Source of the DNA: an uncultured Myxococcales bacterium
Lineage (GTDB): Bacteria > Myxococcota_A > Polyangia > Polyangiales > Polyangiaceae
Assembly (NCBI GenBank): GCA_937902985.1
Contig: CALFNG010000226.1
Location: 1-37,177, forward strand
Direction: 5' to 3'
DNA length: 37,177 nt
Shown here: piece by piece, positions 7,757 to 16,127 of the stretch
Layout of the letters: each line of letters begins with the position of its first letter
Numbering within the stretch: the stretch's first letter is position 1
Made by a program: the position numbers and the translations under genes
The notes under the pieces: model-generated
Seen by the model: only the letters and a program-made list of their open reading frames with translations
Told to the model about the DNA's origin: nothing
The model's database searches: none

Positions 7757-9301
7757 ATGGTCCGCCTCGCAGGCGTGGCGTTCCAGATCTTCCGAACGAA
7801 GTCGATCGACGCGGTCCTCGCCCAGGCGCACCGCCACGGCGGCGATGGCAGCGGCGAGGGCGGCGCGACCGGGGCGTCCCTCAAGAAGGTGCTAGGCCCC
7901 TGGAGCCTCATGGCGCTGGGCGTGGGCGCCATCATCGGGACCGGCATCTTCGCGACGATCGGCACGGCGTCGGCCGGCGACGCCAGTCGCCCGGGAGCCG
8001 GCCCCGCGCTGATGGCGTCGTTCGTGCTGACTGCCGTGGTCTGCAGCTTCACCGCGCTCTGCTACGCCGAGTTCGCCTCGATGGTCCCCGTGGCGGGGAG
8101 CGCATACACGTACGCCTATGCCACGCTCGGCGAGCTGGCGGCGTGGATCATAGGGTGGGACCTGCTCCTCGAGTACGCGATCGGCAACACGGCGGTCGCC
8201 ATCTCGTGGGCCGGCTACGCCGACGCCTTCCTTCGAGGCCTCGGCGTGCAGCTCCCGCGCTGGCTCGTCATTGACTATCGCACGGCGTCGGCCGCGCCCG
8301 CGATCCTCGCCGGGGCGCCGCACGTCTTCGGCGTACCCATCGTCTTCAACGCCCTGGCGGCAGGCATCGTCGCGCTCGTCACGATCGTCCTGGTCTGGGG
8401 CGTCAAGGAATCGGCGCGCGTCAACGGCGTCATGGTCGGCGTGAAGCTCGTGGTGCTCGCGTTCTTCGTGCTGGCCTGCACGCGGTACGTTCGTCCCGAA
8501 AACTGGCACCCCTTCGCTCCGAACGGCTTCGCCGGCATCGGCGCCGGCGCGGCCGTCATCTTCTTCGCGTACATCGGCTTCGACGCCGTCTCGACCTGCG
8601 CCGAAGAGTGCCGCGATCCCGGGCGCGACATGCCGATCGGCATCCTCGGCTCGCTCGCGCTGTGCACGGTCATCTACGTCGTCGTGGCGGCCGTCTTCAC
8701 CGGCCTCGTCCCCTATGCGGCCCTCCTGCGCCTCGACCCCGCCCGCCGCGCCGAGTCGCTCGCGGTGGCCATGGAATACGTCGCGATGCCCGGCTGGGCC
8801 ATCGGGGTGGTGGCGCTCGGGTCGGTGGTCGCGCAGACCGCCGTGCTCCTCGTCTTCCAGCTCGGTCAGCCCCGCATCCTCTTCGCGATGGCGCGCGACG
8901 GCTTGCTCCCGCCGGTCTTCGCGCGCGTTCACCCTCGCTTCGGCACGCCTCACGTCTCGACCATCGTGACGGGGGTCCTCGTCGGCGTCGTGAGCGCCGT
9001 GGCGAGCATCGACGAGATGGTCGACCTCACGAACATCGGGACTCTCTTCGCGTTTATGCTCGTCTGCGCCGGCATCGCGATCATGCGCTTCCGGGATCCC
9101 GCGCGCCGCCGGCCGTTCCGCGTCCCGTTCGGCCCGCTGCCCGTGCCGATCCTGGGCTTCGCCTCGTGCGCGTTCCTCGTCGCCTACCTGCCGCCCTCGT
9201 CCTGGATGCGCTTCTTCGGCTGGCTCATCGCGGGCCTGGTCCTCTATGCGGCATACGGCTTCCGGCGGTCACTGCAGCACACTTCCGGTCGGAGAGATTA
9301 G
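7757..9301 (+). CDS. APC-family amino acid permease (cationic amino acid transporter type)
   Basis: A 514-residue polytopic inner-membrane protein with about 12 hydrophobic segments. The N-terminus FRTKSID and the first transmembrane motif GVGAIIGTGIFATIG are typical of the YfnA/CAT branch of the APC superfamily, as is FFAYIGFDAVSTCAEECRDP in segment 6. It should import amino acids with a cation or by exchange. Substrate choice cannot be read from the sequence. The ATG at 7757 gives the usual short cytoplasmic leader. The upstream spacer is only 45 bases and shows no strong ribosome binding site. The stop codon lies within the left arm of an inverted-repeat element. Confidence 0.92.
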   Translation: MVRLAGVAFQIFRTKSIDAVLAQAHRHGGDGSGEGGATGASLKKVLGPWSLMALGVGAIIGTGIFATIGTASAGDASRPGAGPALMASFVLTAVVCSFTALCYAEFASMVPVAGSAYTYAYATLGELAAWIIGWDLLLEYAIGNTAVAISWAGYADAFLRGLGVQLPRWLVIDYRTASAAPAILAGAPHVFGVPIVFNALAAGIVALVTIVLVWGVKESARVNGVMVGVKLVVLAFFVLACTRYVRPENWHPFAPNGFAGIGAGAAVIFFAYIGFDAVSTCAEECRDPGRDMPIGILGSLALCTVIYVVVAAVFTGLVPYAALLRLDPARRAESLAVAMEYVAMPGWAIGVVALGSVVAQTAVLLVFQLGQPRILFAMARDGLLPPVFARVHPRFGTPHVSTIVTGVLVGVVSAVASIDEMVDLTNIGTLFAFMLVCAGIAIMRFRDPARRRPFRVPFGPLPVPILGFASCAFLVAYLPPSSWMRFFGWLIAGLVLYAAYGFRRSLQHTSGRRD

Positions 9302-9515
9302 CCGCAGAGGGCGCAGAGGGCGCAGGAGGGGAGCGGGGCGTGGACGCGCTGGGGTCACGCGAGCAGGAGGCCTGGATCTCCAGTGGAGACAAGGCGGCGC
9401 CTGGTTCGAGGGACGGCCGCATTTGGATCGAGGGACACGCGCGTGGCCATCACGGGATGTGCGGACTTCCATCGAGGGATATGGGTCACCCTCTGCGCCC
9501 TCTGCGGCCAATCTC
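9294..9515. repeat. CGCAGAGGG-type inverted-repeat element (MITE-like)
   Basis: The left arm at 9294-9320 reads GAGATTAGCCGCAGAGGGCG and onward. The right arm at 9489-9515 is its complement with one mismatch, about 27 bases in all. Between them lie a small palindrome CTCCAGTGGAG (9378-9388) and several TCGAGGGA copies. The left arm includes the permease stop codon. The arms resemble those of a second element at 26757-26845. Confidence 0.75.
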
Positions 9516-9536
9516 CCCTCTCCTTCCGAGCCGCAC

Positions 9537-10229
9537 CTACCGTTCATGAGCGATATCTTCGGCCAGGGCGGTCCAGGCGCGGGGCCGGACGGCGGCGCGC
9601 GGCGGCGCGTCGGGGCCGTGCACCCGGCTGTCGTAGATGGCGAGCCAGAACTCCTGCGTGGGGCGTTCGACGAGCCAGTCGGTCGCGTGGAGGTCGAGCC
9701 CGAGCGCGCACACGACGATGGGCTTTCGCTCCGCGACCGCCCGGAGGCGATCCATGACGCCGGCGAGCACGTCGCCCGTGAACGGCAGATACATGAAGAA
9801 CACGGTGGCGTCGTCGAGGTTGGCGTTGAGCGCGTCGCCGTCGGCGAACGCCACGTCGAGGGCCAGGTCGTGTGCGCGCTCGCGTGCCCGCGCGGCGAGC
9901 TCCGGCTGCACCTCGACGCCTCGCGCTCGCGCGCCCGTGAGCAAATGCACGGCCATGACGACCTTGCCCAGGCCCGAGCCCAGGTCGACGAACACGTCGT
10001 CCGGGCCGATCGGCGCGTCGAGGACGGTGCGCACGATCGCCGAGATCCCGCTCGGCATGTACCCCATTCGTCCCTCGCCGAGAGGTCGCTGGGGCGGCGA
10101 GTCGTCGATGCCGAGGAGCTGCTCGAAGGCCGCGTCGCGCTCGCTGACCGGGAGCTCCCTCAGCCAAGCGAGCATGGCGGCGCCTCGCAGGCCCCCTCGC
10201 CGAGCTTTCGAGCGGAGCTCGAGCGTCAC
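9537..10229 (-). CDS. SAM-dependent methyltransferase, DOT1-like fold
   Basis: A 230-residue class I methyltransferase. Motif I is DVFVDLGSGLGKVVMAVHLL, followed by the acidic strand GVEVQPELAARARERA and the strand ATVFFMYLPF. This FVDLGSG...GVE arrangement is closest to the DOT1-like group, whose eukaryotic members methylate histone lysine. Bacterial members have unknown targets. I use the GTG at 10229 because its GTGA overlaps the stop of the upstream glycosyltransferase gene. An ATG at 10175 would also leave motif I intact. It is the last gene of a three-gene minus-strand operon, so it may modify a glycan, a lipid carrier or an associated protein. Confidence 0.72.
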   Translation of the reverse strand: MTLELRSKARRGGLRGAAMLAWLRELPVSERDAAFEQLLGIDDSPPQRPLGEGRMGYMPSGISAIVRTVLDAPIGPDDVFVDLGSGLGKVVMAVHLLTGARARGVEVQPELAARARERAHDLALDVAFADGDALNANLDDATVFFMYLPFTGDVLAGVMDRLRAVAERKPIVVCALGLDLHATDWLVERPTQEFWLAIYDSRVHGPDAPPRAAVRPRAWTALAEDIAHER

Positions 10230-12007
10230 GGCTTTCGGTAAATGCTCACGATGGGCACTCCGTCGTGCGCGACGACGTAAACGGGGTTTACGGTTCCCAG
10301 CGCGGTCCAGATTGAATAGTCGACTTCGCTCATGTGAAGCTCGTGCTGAACGAGCGCGAACTGTGCCTCGTGGGGAGCGCCGGCGCCGCGAAGATCGCCG
10401 CGCACGCGCCCTTCTTCTTGCATGCGGCCCCAAGCGTCCCAAGTGGTGTCATCGAAAAAGACGGTCGCCCCCCGAGGAGCCTTCGCGTTCAGGTACTCGG
10501 CGGCCGCGTCTTGCGTCGTATAGCCCCAGAACTGCCGGTTCAGGCCGAGCGTTGCTCCGCCCGCCGTGCCTCCCACGATCGGCACGTACGACGATAGACC
10601 GAACGGGTGCGAATGCACGGTGATCGCGAGCGGCGCGGCGATCACGGTCAGGACGAGCACGCCTTCGGCCCATCGCGCCCGCGCGCCGGCGAGGTCTGGA
10701 AGCGCGCGGCGCATCGCGAGCACGATCCGGTCGAACCCGTGGCCCGCGAAGAGCGCGAGCGCCGGATACGCCGGGAGCCAGTGCTTCGTTCCGCCGAAGA
10801 TGGGCGTCTTGGGCAGAAAGAACGGCCCGATCGCGACCGCGAACGAGAGCGCGAGGAGCAGGTCGGTCTCACGTCGATCGCGCGGCGGTCGTTCGGCGCG
10901 CTCGTTGTCGCCGCCCGCATCGCCAGCGGGACGATTGCCGGACGACCCCTTGCTGCCGAGCGATCGCGCCCACGCGACCAGACGGCGGACAGTGACGGCG
11001 ACGCGATCGGTCGCGCCCACGGCGAACAGCACGAGCGTCACCGTGGGCACTGTCGCCAGCACCATGACGGGCAAGTAGCTCTTGGGTGAGGGCGGACCGA
11101 AGTAGTTCCGGCCCAGAAACTCGATGTTGTAGTACTCGTGATTCAGGTGGAATTCGACCCACCACTCGATGCGCGCCAGCGTGTCGTTCCAGAGGTAGGG
11201 CCACAACGCCAGGAACACGATCGGGCCGAGCACCGCCATCGAAACGAGGCTCGTGGGGATCGAGACGCGCCCCGCCCGCAGGGCGTGGACGATCTCGCGG
11301 CGCTGAACGAAGAGCGCGTGCGGAACGAGCACTGCCGGAAGGATCCACGCATTGTGTTTCGTTTCGAGCGCGAGGCCGAAGACGAGCCCCGCGGCGATGG
11401 CCCAGCCCAGGCTCCGCGTCTCCTGCGCCCGCCAGTGAACGTAGACGCACAGGATCCACATCGTCATGATGGGCACGTCGAAGCAGGCGAGGTGGGCGTG
11501 GAAGAACACGCGCGGCATCAACCCGAGCAACGCCGCCGCCACCAGCCCCGCCCGCCGGCTGAAGGCGCGGGCCCCGAAGAGGTAGGTGATCCACAGGCCC
11601 CCGCCCGCGACGGCCATCGCGGGGATCCGGTAGGCGGTGCTCGCGTCGGAGACGACGTGCCACTGCTCGTGAAGGAACCACCACGAGAGCCCGAAGAGCG
11701 TCTTCATGAGCGCCGGGTGCTCGTGATTGTAAGACCAGGCGCTGTCGATGGCGCCTTGCTTCAGCGCGTCTTGCCCGTGCTCCCAGAGGGCGTGGAGCCA
11801 GGTGACGTAGTCCGTACCGGCACGGAAATAGACGCCCTCGTCGCGCGGAAAGCCAAGCGAGCGTGCGGTCAGCCCGAGCCAGATCGCGTAGACGAGCGCC
11901 ACCGCGGCGCCGATCGCGTGGTCTCGCCAGCCGATGCGTCGCGGGAGCTCGAAGAGCGAGCGGAGCGGGGGGCGCGTGCGGCGCGTGCGGCGCGTGCGGC
12001 GCGTCAC
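10226..12007 (-). CDS. GT-C membrane glycosyltransferase (PMT/ArnT type)
   Basis: A 593-residue polytopic membrane protein. It opens with an Arg/Thr repeat, then a transmembrane segment and the first periplasmic loop with the catalytic-type acidic pair FPRDEGVYF. This, the later EHPALMKTLFGL and a dozen hydrophobic stretches are typical of GT39/GT83 enzymes that take sugar from a polyprenyl phosphate donor. A soluble C-terminal domain (about 480-593) follows. The GTG at 12007 overlaps the preceding gene stop as GTGA. Upstream reading in this frame is only the shadow of that gene. The RRTRRTRR stretch comes from a 9-base tandem repeat. The acceptor is unknown. Confidence 0.82.
   Translation of the reverse strand: MTRRTRRTRRTRPPLRSLFELPRRIGWRDHAIGAAVALVYAIWLGLTARSLGFPRDEGVYFRAGTDYVTWLHALWEHGQDALKQGAIDSAWSYNHEHPALMKTLFGLSWWFLHEQWHVVSDASTAYRIPAMAVAGGGLWITYLFGARAFSRRAGLVAAALLGLMPRVFFHAHLACFDVPIMTMWILCVYVHWRAQETRSLGWAIAAGLVFGLALETKHNAWILPAVLVPHALFVQRREIVHALRAGRVSIPTSLVSMAVLGPIVFLALWPYLWNDTLARIEWWVEFHLNHEYYNIEFLGRNYFGPPSPKSYLPVMVLATVPTVTLVLFAVGATDRVAVTVRRLVAWARSLGSKGSSGNRPAGDAGGDNERAERPPRDRRETDLLLALSFAVAIGPFFLPKTPIFGGTKHWLPAYPALALFAGHGFDRIVLAMRRALPDLAGARARWAEGVLVLTVIAAPLAITVHSHPFGLSSYVPIVGGTAGGATLGLNRQFWGYTTQDAAAEYLNAKAPRGATVFFDDTTWDAWGRMQEEGRVRGDLRGAGAPHEAQFALVQHELHMSEVDYSIWTALGTVNPVYVVAHDGVPIVSIYRKP
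11971..12006. repeat. 9-base tandem repeat at glycosyltransferase start
   Basis: Four units of GGCGCGTGC (the last ends TCA) follow directly after the GTG start on the minus strand. They encode alternating Arg-Arg-Thr. Because the unit is a multiple of three, copy-number change would alter charge before the first membrane segment without breaking the frame. Confidence 0.8.
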
Positions 12008-13086
12008 TGCGTGTCCGCCTCGAAGCAGTACACGCGGCGGTCGCCGGAGGGCGACTCGATTTCGGCGACCACGTCGGCTCGGCCGGTCGCGCTGGTCGAG
12101 TTCAGCAGCGAGCTCGTGTCGAACTCGAAAGGCTTCCAGCCGTCGCCGTCGTTGTGAACGACGCTCCCTACGACCGTGTCGCCGACCTTGAAGGTAAGGG
12201 TGACGGGAGCGCCCGTTCGGTTGCGCTCCGCCTCGACGTAGATCCCGTGGTGCCCGTGCAACGTGCGACCGAGACGGACGCCCAGGAACCGCACCCGGAG
12301 AACGCTCTTGCCGCCCTGGGGAGGAGCATAGATGCAGCGGCGCGGACGGTACGCCAGGTCGGCGGCCACGCTCGCGGCGACGAAGCCCCCGTTCGGGCAA
12401 GCGAAGCGATCGCCCGGCACCGCCGGGCCCGCGCCGAGACCCCCGCTCACCGGCGACCCGTGCGCGAACGCGCATTCGGTAGCGTGGTCGCCGTCGAGCC
12501 GGGAGACCTGCATCCGCTGCGGGCCGACGAACGCGACGAGGTCGTCGAGCACGTGCACGGGGCTCGGGTTCTCGAGGGTCGCGACCGTCACCCTGCCGAA
12601 GGAGCGCTCTTCGGTGCGTCGCCAGCCGTCGAGCGTCGGGTCGTGCGCGCCGTGGATCGAGACCTCGAACGCCCTCGGGAAGCGCGACTCGTCGGGCCGG
12701 GCCTCGCGCTGCAAGGTCGCGACGTCGGGGCCGAACTCTTGCCGGCCTATGGGATCGACCCACCTCGGCGCGAACGTCACGAGGTCGTCCGGCTGGCTGG
12801 CCCCCACGACGAAGTCGCGCGCGCTCTTCCAGTCGCTCTCGTGAACGACCGAATGGGCCTGCACGAGATGGGCCCCGAGCTCGAGGAGGCCGACGGCAGG
12901 CACGGCCGCGAACGCCCACCGTTTACAATGGGCTCTCCAGTGGGCCTTCCATTGCGTCTTCCCCCGCGGTTCCTGCCGCGCGCGTTCGCCTTGCGACGGT
13001 CGGCTCGCGGGCGGCTCCTCGCGCGGCGTGGTCGAAGCGGTCGAAACCGGCTCTGTTTCCGTGCGCTTGTGATCGTCGCCGTCCAA
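12004..13086 (-). CDS. Membrane-anchored extracytoplasmic protein of unknown family
   Basis: A 360-residue protein with a hydrophilic cytoplasmic leader (about 50 residues), one hydrophobic anchor around AFAAVPAVGLLELGAHL, and a large extracytoplasmic part. The region SARDFVVGASQPDDLVTF resembles the soluble C-terminal domains found in some membrane glycosyltransferases. The last 120 residues look like a beta-rich domain (GRTLHGHHGIYVEAE, GDTVVGSVVH). The start is a TTG at 13086: an in-frame TAA lies six codons upstream and no ATG or GTG occurs early. Its stop overlaps the next start (GTGA), so it is likely coupled to the GT-C enzyme as accessory or acceptor protein. No function is assigned. 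Confidence 0.7.
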   Translation of the reverse strand: MDGDDHKRTETEPVSTASTTPREEPPASRPSQGERARQEPRGKTQWKAHWRAHCKRWAFAAVPAVGLLELGAHLVQAHSVVHESDWKSARDFVVGASQPDDLVTFAPRWVDPIGRQEFGPDVATLQREARPDESRFPRAFEVSIHGAHDPTLDGWRRTEERSFGRVTVATLENPSPVHVLDDLVAFVGPQRMQVSRLDGDHATECAFAHGSPVSGGLGAGPAVPGDRFACPNGGFVAASVAADLAYRPRRCIYAPPQGGKSVLRVRFLGVRLGRTLHGHHGIYVEAERNRTGAPVTLTFKVGDTVVGSVVHNDGDGWKPFEFDTSSLLNSTSATGRADVVAEIESPSGDRRVYCFEADTQ

Positions 13087-13136
13087 GGCGCGCAGAGCTT
13101 ACACGCCGGCTTTCCCTTCGTCACGGTCGCCGCTTC

Positions 13137-14648
13137 ATGGTACTTCGGGGCGCCGTGCGTCTGCCCGCCGTACGACCGAGCACGATCTTCTACGGATGCG
13201 TGGCGGTGCTGGCTTCGGCGCCGGCGTGGATCGTCGAGCATCCGCCCCTCGAGGATCTGCCGTTTCACATGGCGACGCTCCGCGCGATCCACAGCTACTC
13301 GGATCCCGCGTACGGCTTCGGCGCCGACTTCTTCCTCAACCTCTTTCACACGCAGTACGCGCTCTACTACGTCGTCGGCTCGGCCCTGGCGTACGTCTTC
13401 GGGGTCACGGGCGCGACCATCGCGCTCATGAGCGCGTACCTGGGCGGCACCGTCCTGGCGCTTCGCGCCCTGCTCGCGGCGATCGGCAAAGACGAGCGGC
13501 TGACGCTCTTCGTCCTGCCGCTCCTCGTGAACGTGATGTTCCTCTACGGTCTCTTGCCGTTCGTGTGCGGCATCCCGCTGATGCTCGTCGGGCTCGCGGC
13601 CACCGTGCGATATCACGAGCGTCCGTCGCGGGGCGCGGGCGTGGGGCTCGCGGCGCTCGCGGTCGCGCTCTTCTACGCCCACGTCGTGCCCTACGCGCTC
13701 TTCGGCGTCGGTTACGCCGCCCTCTTCCCCTGGAAGCGACCCTCGCGATGGCTCTCGGCCGCGCTCCCGGTCGCGCCCTCGCTCCTGGCCGTCGTCGGCT
13801 GGGTGGCCCTGTCGTCGCAGGGCCAGGAGTCCGCCGGAGCCCTCGAGGCCGCGCTCCGTCACCCGCCGTACGTGGACGCGATGGCGCGCCTGCCGCAGTG
13901 GTCGATCGACGTCTTTCGCGACACGACCGACGAGTGGCACATCCTGGCTCTGGCCATCGTGGTGTTGCTCTCGGTCGGCCTCGCGCAGGGCGATCGAGAT
14001 CACGCGAAGCCGGCGGCCCGGGCGCTCGTCGTCATCCCGATCGTGTGTCTCGTTCTCTATTTCACGACCGGCGACATGCTGGGCGACGTGTGGCTCTTCT
14101 CCCAGCGGTTCCCGGTCCCCGCGATGATCTCGGCGATCCCGCTGCTCCGTATGCCGACGGGCGCGCGCGGAGTGGTCGTCTCGGCGCTGGCGCTCTGGGT
14201 CGGCGCGTCGTCCATCGTGAACGATTGCACGCACTTCATTCGCTTCGAGCGCGAGGAGGTCGGCGACTTCGACGAAGCCATCGAGAAGATGGCGCCGCGG
14301 AGCCGCGTCGCGGCCCTCATCTACGACAAGTCGTCTTCCATCGTGAACGACGTGCCGTTCCTGCATTTCGGATCGTACTACCAGTCGCAGAAGGGGGGCG
14401 TGATCCAGTTCTCGAACTCGGGCGCCCTCTACTGGCCGGTGCGCTTCCGGCCCGGTCACTACCCACCGCCCGGTACGCGCCCGCGCCTCCGCTGGGAGTG
14501 GATGCCCGAGCAAGTGTCGATTCAGGAGCTCTATCCGTACTACGACTACGTGCTGACGCGCGGCAGGAACTTCTCGCCGCCGCCTGGAACGTTCCATCTC
14601 GCCTGGTCGGGCGATCGCTGGGCGGTCTATGCGCGCGACGGCCGGTGA
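13137..14648 (+). CDS. Polytopic membrane protein, GT-C-like, unknown function
   Basis: A 503-residue protein with about ten hydrophobic segments and a hydrophilic C-terminal domain of about 130 residues. The first loop after segment 1 carries acidic and His residues (PLEDLPFHMATLR), as in membrane glycosyltransferases that use polyprenyl-linked donors. The overall sequence is not a family I recognise. It is divergent from the three-gene glycosyltransferase operon with a 50-base gap, suggesting shared control and a common glycan pathway. The C-terminal part has many Tyr and Trp residues (LYPYYDYVLTRGR), consistent with sugar contact. The ATG at 13137 is the first available start. Confidence 0.7.
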   Translation: MVLRGAVRLPAVRPSTIFYGCVAVLASAPAWIVEHPPLEDLPFHMATLRAIHSYSDPAYGFGADFFLNLFHTQYALYYVVGSALAYVFGVTGATIALMSAYLGGTVLALRALLAAIGKDERLTLFVLPLLVNVMFLYGLLPFVCGIPLMLVGLAATVRYHERPSRGAGVGLAALAVALFYAHVVPYALFGVGYAALFPWKRPSRWLSAALPVAPSLLAVVGWVALSSQGQESAGALEAALRHPPYVDAMARLPQWSIDVFRDTTDEWHILALAIVVLLSVGLAQGDRDHAKPAARALVVIPIVCLVLYFTTGDMLGDVWLFSQRFPVPAMISAIPLLRMPTGARGVVVSALALWVGASSIVNDCTHFIRFEREEVGDFDEAIEKMAPRSRVAALIYDKSSSIVNDVPFLHFGSYYQSQKGGVIQFSNSGALYWPVRFRPGHYPPPGTRPRLRWEWMPEQVSIQELYPYYDYVLTRGRNFSPPPGTFHLAWSGDRWAVYARDGR

Positions 14649-14653
14649 CGCGT

Positions 14654-14755
14654 TTACTTCAGGATCATCGTCGAGCGCCCGGTGCGGCAGAAGAGGCCCG
14701 CGAAAATAGGCGCGAGCGCGGGAATGGCGCGAACGAGAGGCGCCGCGGTGTGCAA
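14654..14755 (-). pseudogene. C-terminal remnant of an unknown gene
   Basis: The minus frame reads protein-like residues LVRAIPALAPIFAGLFCR and ends STMILK before a TAA at 14656-14654. Upstream in the same frame the text loses protein character, so only the last 33 or so residues remain. Its stop lies five bases after the convergent gene, a normal convergent spacing. The family is not recognised. Confidence 0.35.
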
Positions 14756-14820
14756 GGAATCTTGCTCGGGGCGCCTCGTCAAGCATCGAGCGCGTGCGTC
14801 CGACCGGTGCGCTGATCCTC

Positions 14821-14940
14821 GAGCTCGCCCGACTCGACTTCGTCCACCCGGGCTTCGTACGCGCGGGGTTCTGCTAGATCACGTGGGGCGGCTTGGAGCA
14901 GGTCCTCTCGACGTTCGAGACGCTCGTGCTGGGGCCCTGA
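14821..14940 (+). pseudogene. DM9/DUF3421 repeat remnant with internal stop
   Basis: The plus frame reads HPGFVRAGFC, a TAG (14875-14877), then ITWGGLEQVLSTFETLVLGP and TGA at 14938-14940. It aligns closely with the C-terminus of the DM9 pseudoprotease encoded at 18693-20195 (VDPGVVRQGACDVTWGGVEQ and onward). The Asp after Cys is replaced by the stop. This is the tail of a decayed paralogue. Confidence 0.7.
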
Positions 14941-15052
14941 CGACGACACGCGAACCTCGGCCGTCGCTGCCCCTTCGCGCCATCAGCGCGCGCTCAGCGC
15001 GCGCGATCGTACGGAGGTTGTGCCCTCCGTCGTTTCTACGCGCGCCCTTCGT

Positions 15053-15751
15053 TCAAGGTAACTTCGTGAACGTGGTCGTGGCGGGCATGCCGAGGCCAAA
15101 GCCTGGAGAAAAAGACAATGTCGTCGAGGTCACGGCATAGGTCACTGTCATCGCCGGAATCAGGCCCTGAGATCTGTAGGATGTGATGCCGTCCGCCGTC
15201 ATTGGCACCCCGGCGCCGACGTCCGAAGCGTCCTCGCATCCCAGGATGGCGTTCGCCGTGCCATCCGTGAATGTCATCGTCAGGGTGTTCGTGCCGGCTG
15301 GGTCGGTCTCGGTATACGTCCCGAGGTAGGTGTCCGTCGTGGTGCACCCGCGGGCAGAATCGTTGGTATGACCGGCTGGCGTGGTCGCAGGAGCTACTTG
15401 CTCCACGATGATACACGTCTTGTCAGAGTTGAAAGTGATAGCGAGGGTCACCTGCGCGGGGACTTTTCCGCTGTAGGTCCAGGTGCCTAGCAGCCGATCC
15501 GCACCGCCCCCCTCTCCGGCAGCGTCACCGCCGCCTGTCGAACCGATGCTGCTGCCGCCGCCCTCTGCACTCGTCGAACTGCCCGCCCCAGAGTTGGTCG
15601 CGCTCGAGCTGGCCGCACTGCCCGTCGTGCCGTCCTGGCCGCCGCCGTGACCGTCGGAACTGGTAGTCCCGTTCGCCCGCAGGCCAGAGCAGGCAGCGAC
15701 CAAAGATCCGGCGAGAACAAGACCGATTGTCCCTTTCGCAGTGCGCTTCAT
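15053..15751 (-). CDS. Secreted lipoprotein with Ser/Gly linker
   Basis: A 232-residue protein with a lipoprotein signal peptide: MKRTAKG start, hydrophobic core and lipobox LVAAC with Cys21. Residues 22-85 are a Ser/Thr/Gly-rich linker, common in myxobacterial surface lipoproteins. The remaining 145 residues form a compact beta-rich domain (LLGTWTYSGKVPAQVTLAI, then YLGTYTETD) reminiscent of small lipocalin-like or lipoprotein beta-barrel folds. I cannot name the family. The ATG at 15751 is preceded by GGAG at a good distance. A sigma-54 promoter match lies about 85-97 bases upstream. It is divergent from the DM9 lipoprotein gene, suggesting joint control. Confidence 0.78.
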   Translation of the reverse strand: MKRTAKGTIGLVLAGSLVAACSGLRANGTTSSDGHGGGQDGTTGSAASSSATNSGAGSSTSAEGGGSSIGSTGGGDAAGEGGGADRLLGTWTYSGKVPAQVTLAITFNSDKTCIIVEQVAPATTPAGHTNDSARGCTTTDTYLGTYTETDPAGTNTLTMTFTDGTANAILGCEDASDVGAGVPMTADGITSYRSQGLIPAMTVTYAVTSTTLSFSPGFGLGMPATTTFTKLP

Positions 15752-15834
15752 GAAGAGATCTCCGCGTGTCCCTCGACGGGGAATCGTTGCGGTCCCGAGC
15801 GTCCCGCGCTGGTCTCCATGTTCGCCCTTCCGGA

Positions 15835-15848
15835 GCAAGCCGTGTGCC
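15835..15848 (-). promoter_or_regulatory. Candidate sigma-54 promoter for the 15053-15751 lipoprotein
   Basis: On the minus strand the sequence CGGCACACGGCTTGCT fits the -24/-12 consensus TGGCAC-N5-TTGCW in all positions except the first T. A start about 12 bases past the TTGC element would leave a leader near 70 bases. This is pattern matching only. Confidence 0.5.
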
Positions 15849-16004
15849 GCGGTTTCATACACACGAACGCTCCTTCCTTCTGCTTGCGGAGTTGCCATTG
15901 GCGGCGAAGAGAGAACGAATTCCTTCCTGGCGGTGGTTCCTCCGGCGCGTCGGCTCGAGTCCGAAGTCAGGATGGCGGAGGCCGTAACCGGTCGCGGGAA
16001 CACT

Positions 16005-16025
16005 GGTAACACCCAGGTAACACCC
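16005..16025. promoter_or_regulatory. Tandem 11-base repeat, possible enhancer site
   Basis: GGTAACACCC occurs at 16005-16014 and 16016-16025, so the copies lie one helical turn apart on the same face. They are about 130-150 bases upstream of the start expected from the plus-strand sigma-54 match and about 180-200 from the minus one, typical enhancer distances. The binding protein is unknown. Confidence 0.4.
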
Positions 16026-16127
16026 CTGACCGCGCGTAGCGTTCCGCCGTGCCCCGTCTCGGCGTCGCTCGCCGGCGTTCGCCTACGAAATGCGGCGGCA
16101 GCGTGGGCGCGCGCAACGCAAGAGGTG

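Larger units (their letters stand above)
14649..15052. other. Spacer with two gene remnants
   Basis: No intact gene is seen. The stretch holds a minus-strand C-terminal remnant (14654-14755) and a plus-strand DM9 remnant (14821-14940). It ends in an unannotated GC-rich part downstream of the lipoprotein gene. Confidence 0.6.

Noticed and set aside
12008-12919. N-terminal 300-codon extension of the GT-C glycosyltransferase frame
   Set aside because: It is the shadow of the 12004-13086 gene. The GTGA overlap at 12004-12007 gives a far better start.
12777-14786. Long minus-strand open frame of more than 660 codons
   Set aside because: It is antisense to the 13137-14648 membrane protein and to part of the accessory gene. 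Its text is Arg/Glu/His-rich and without domain features, as expected of GC-rich shadow frames.
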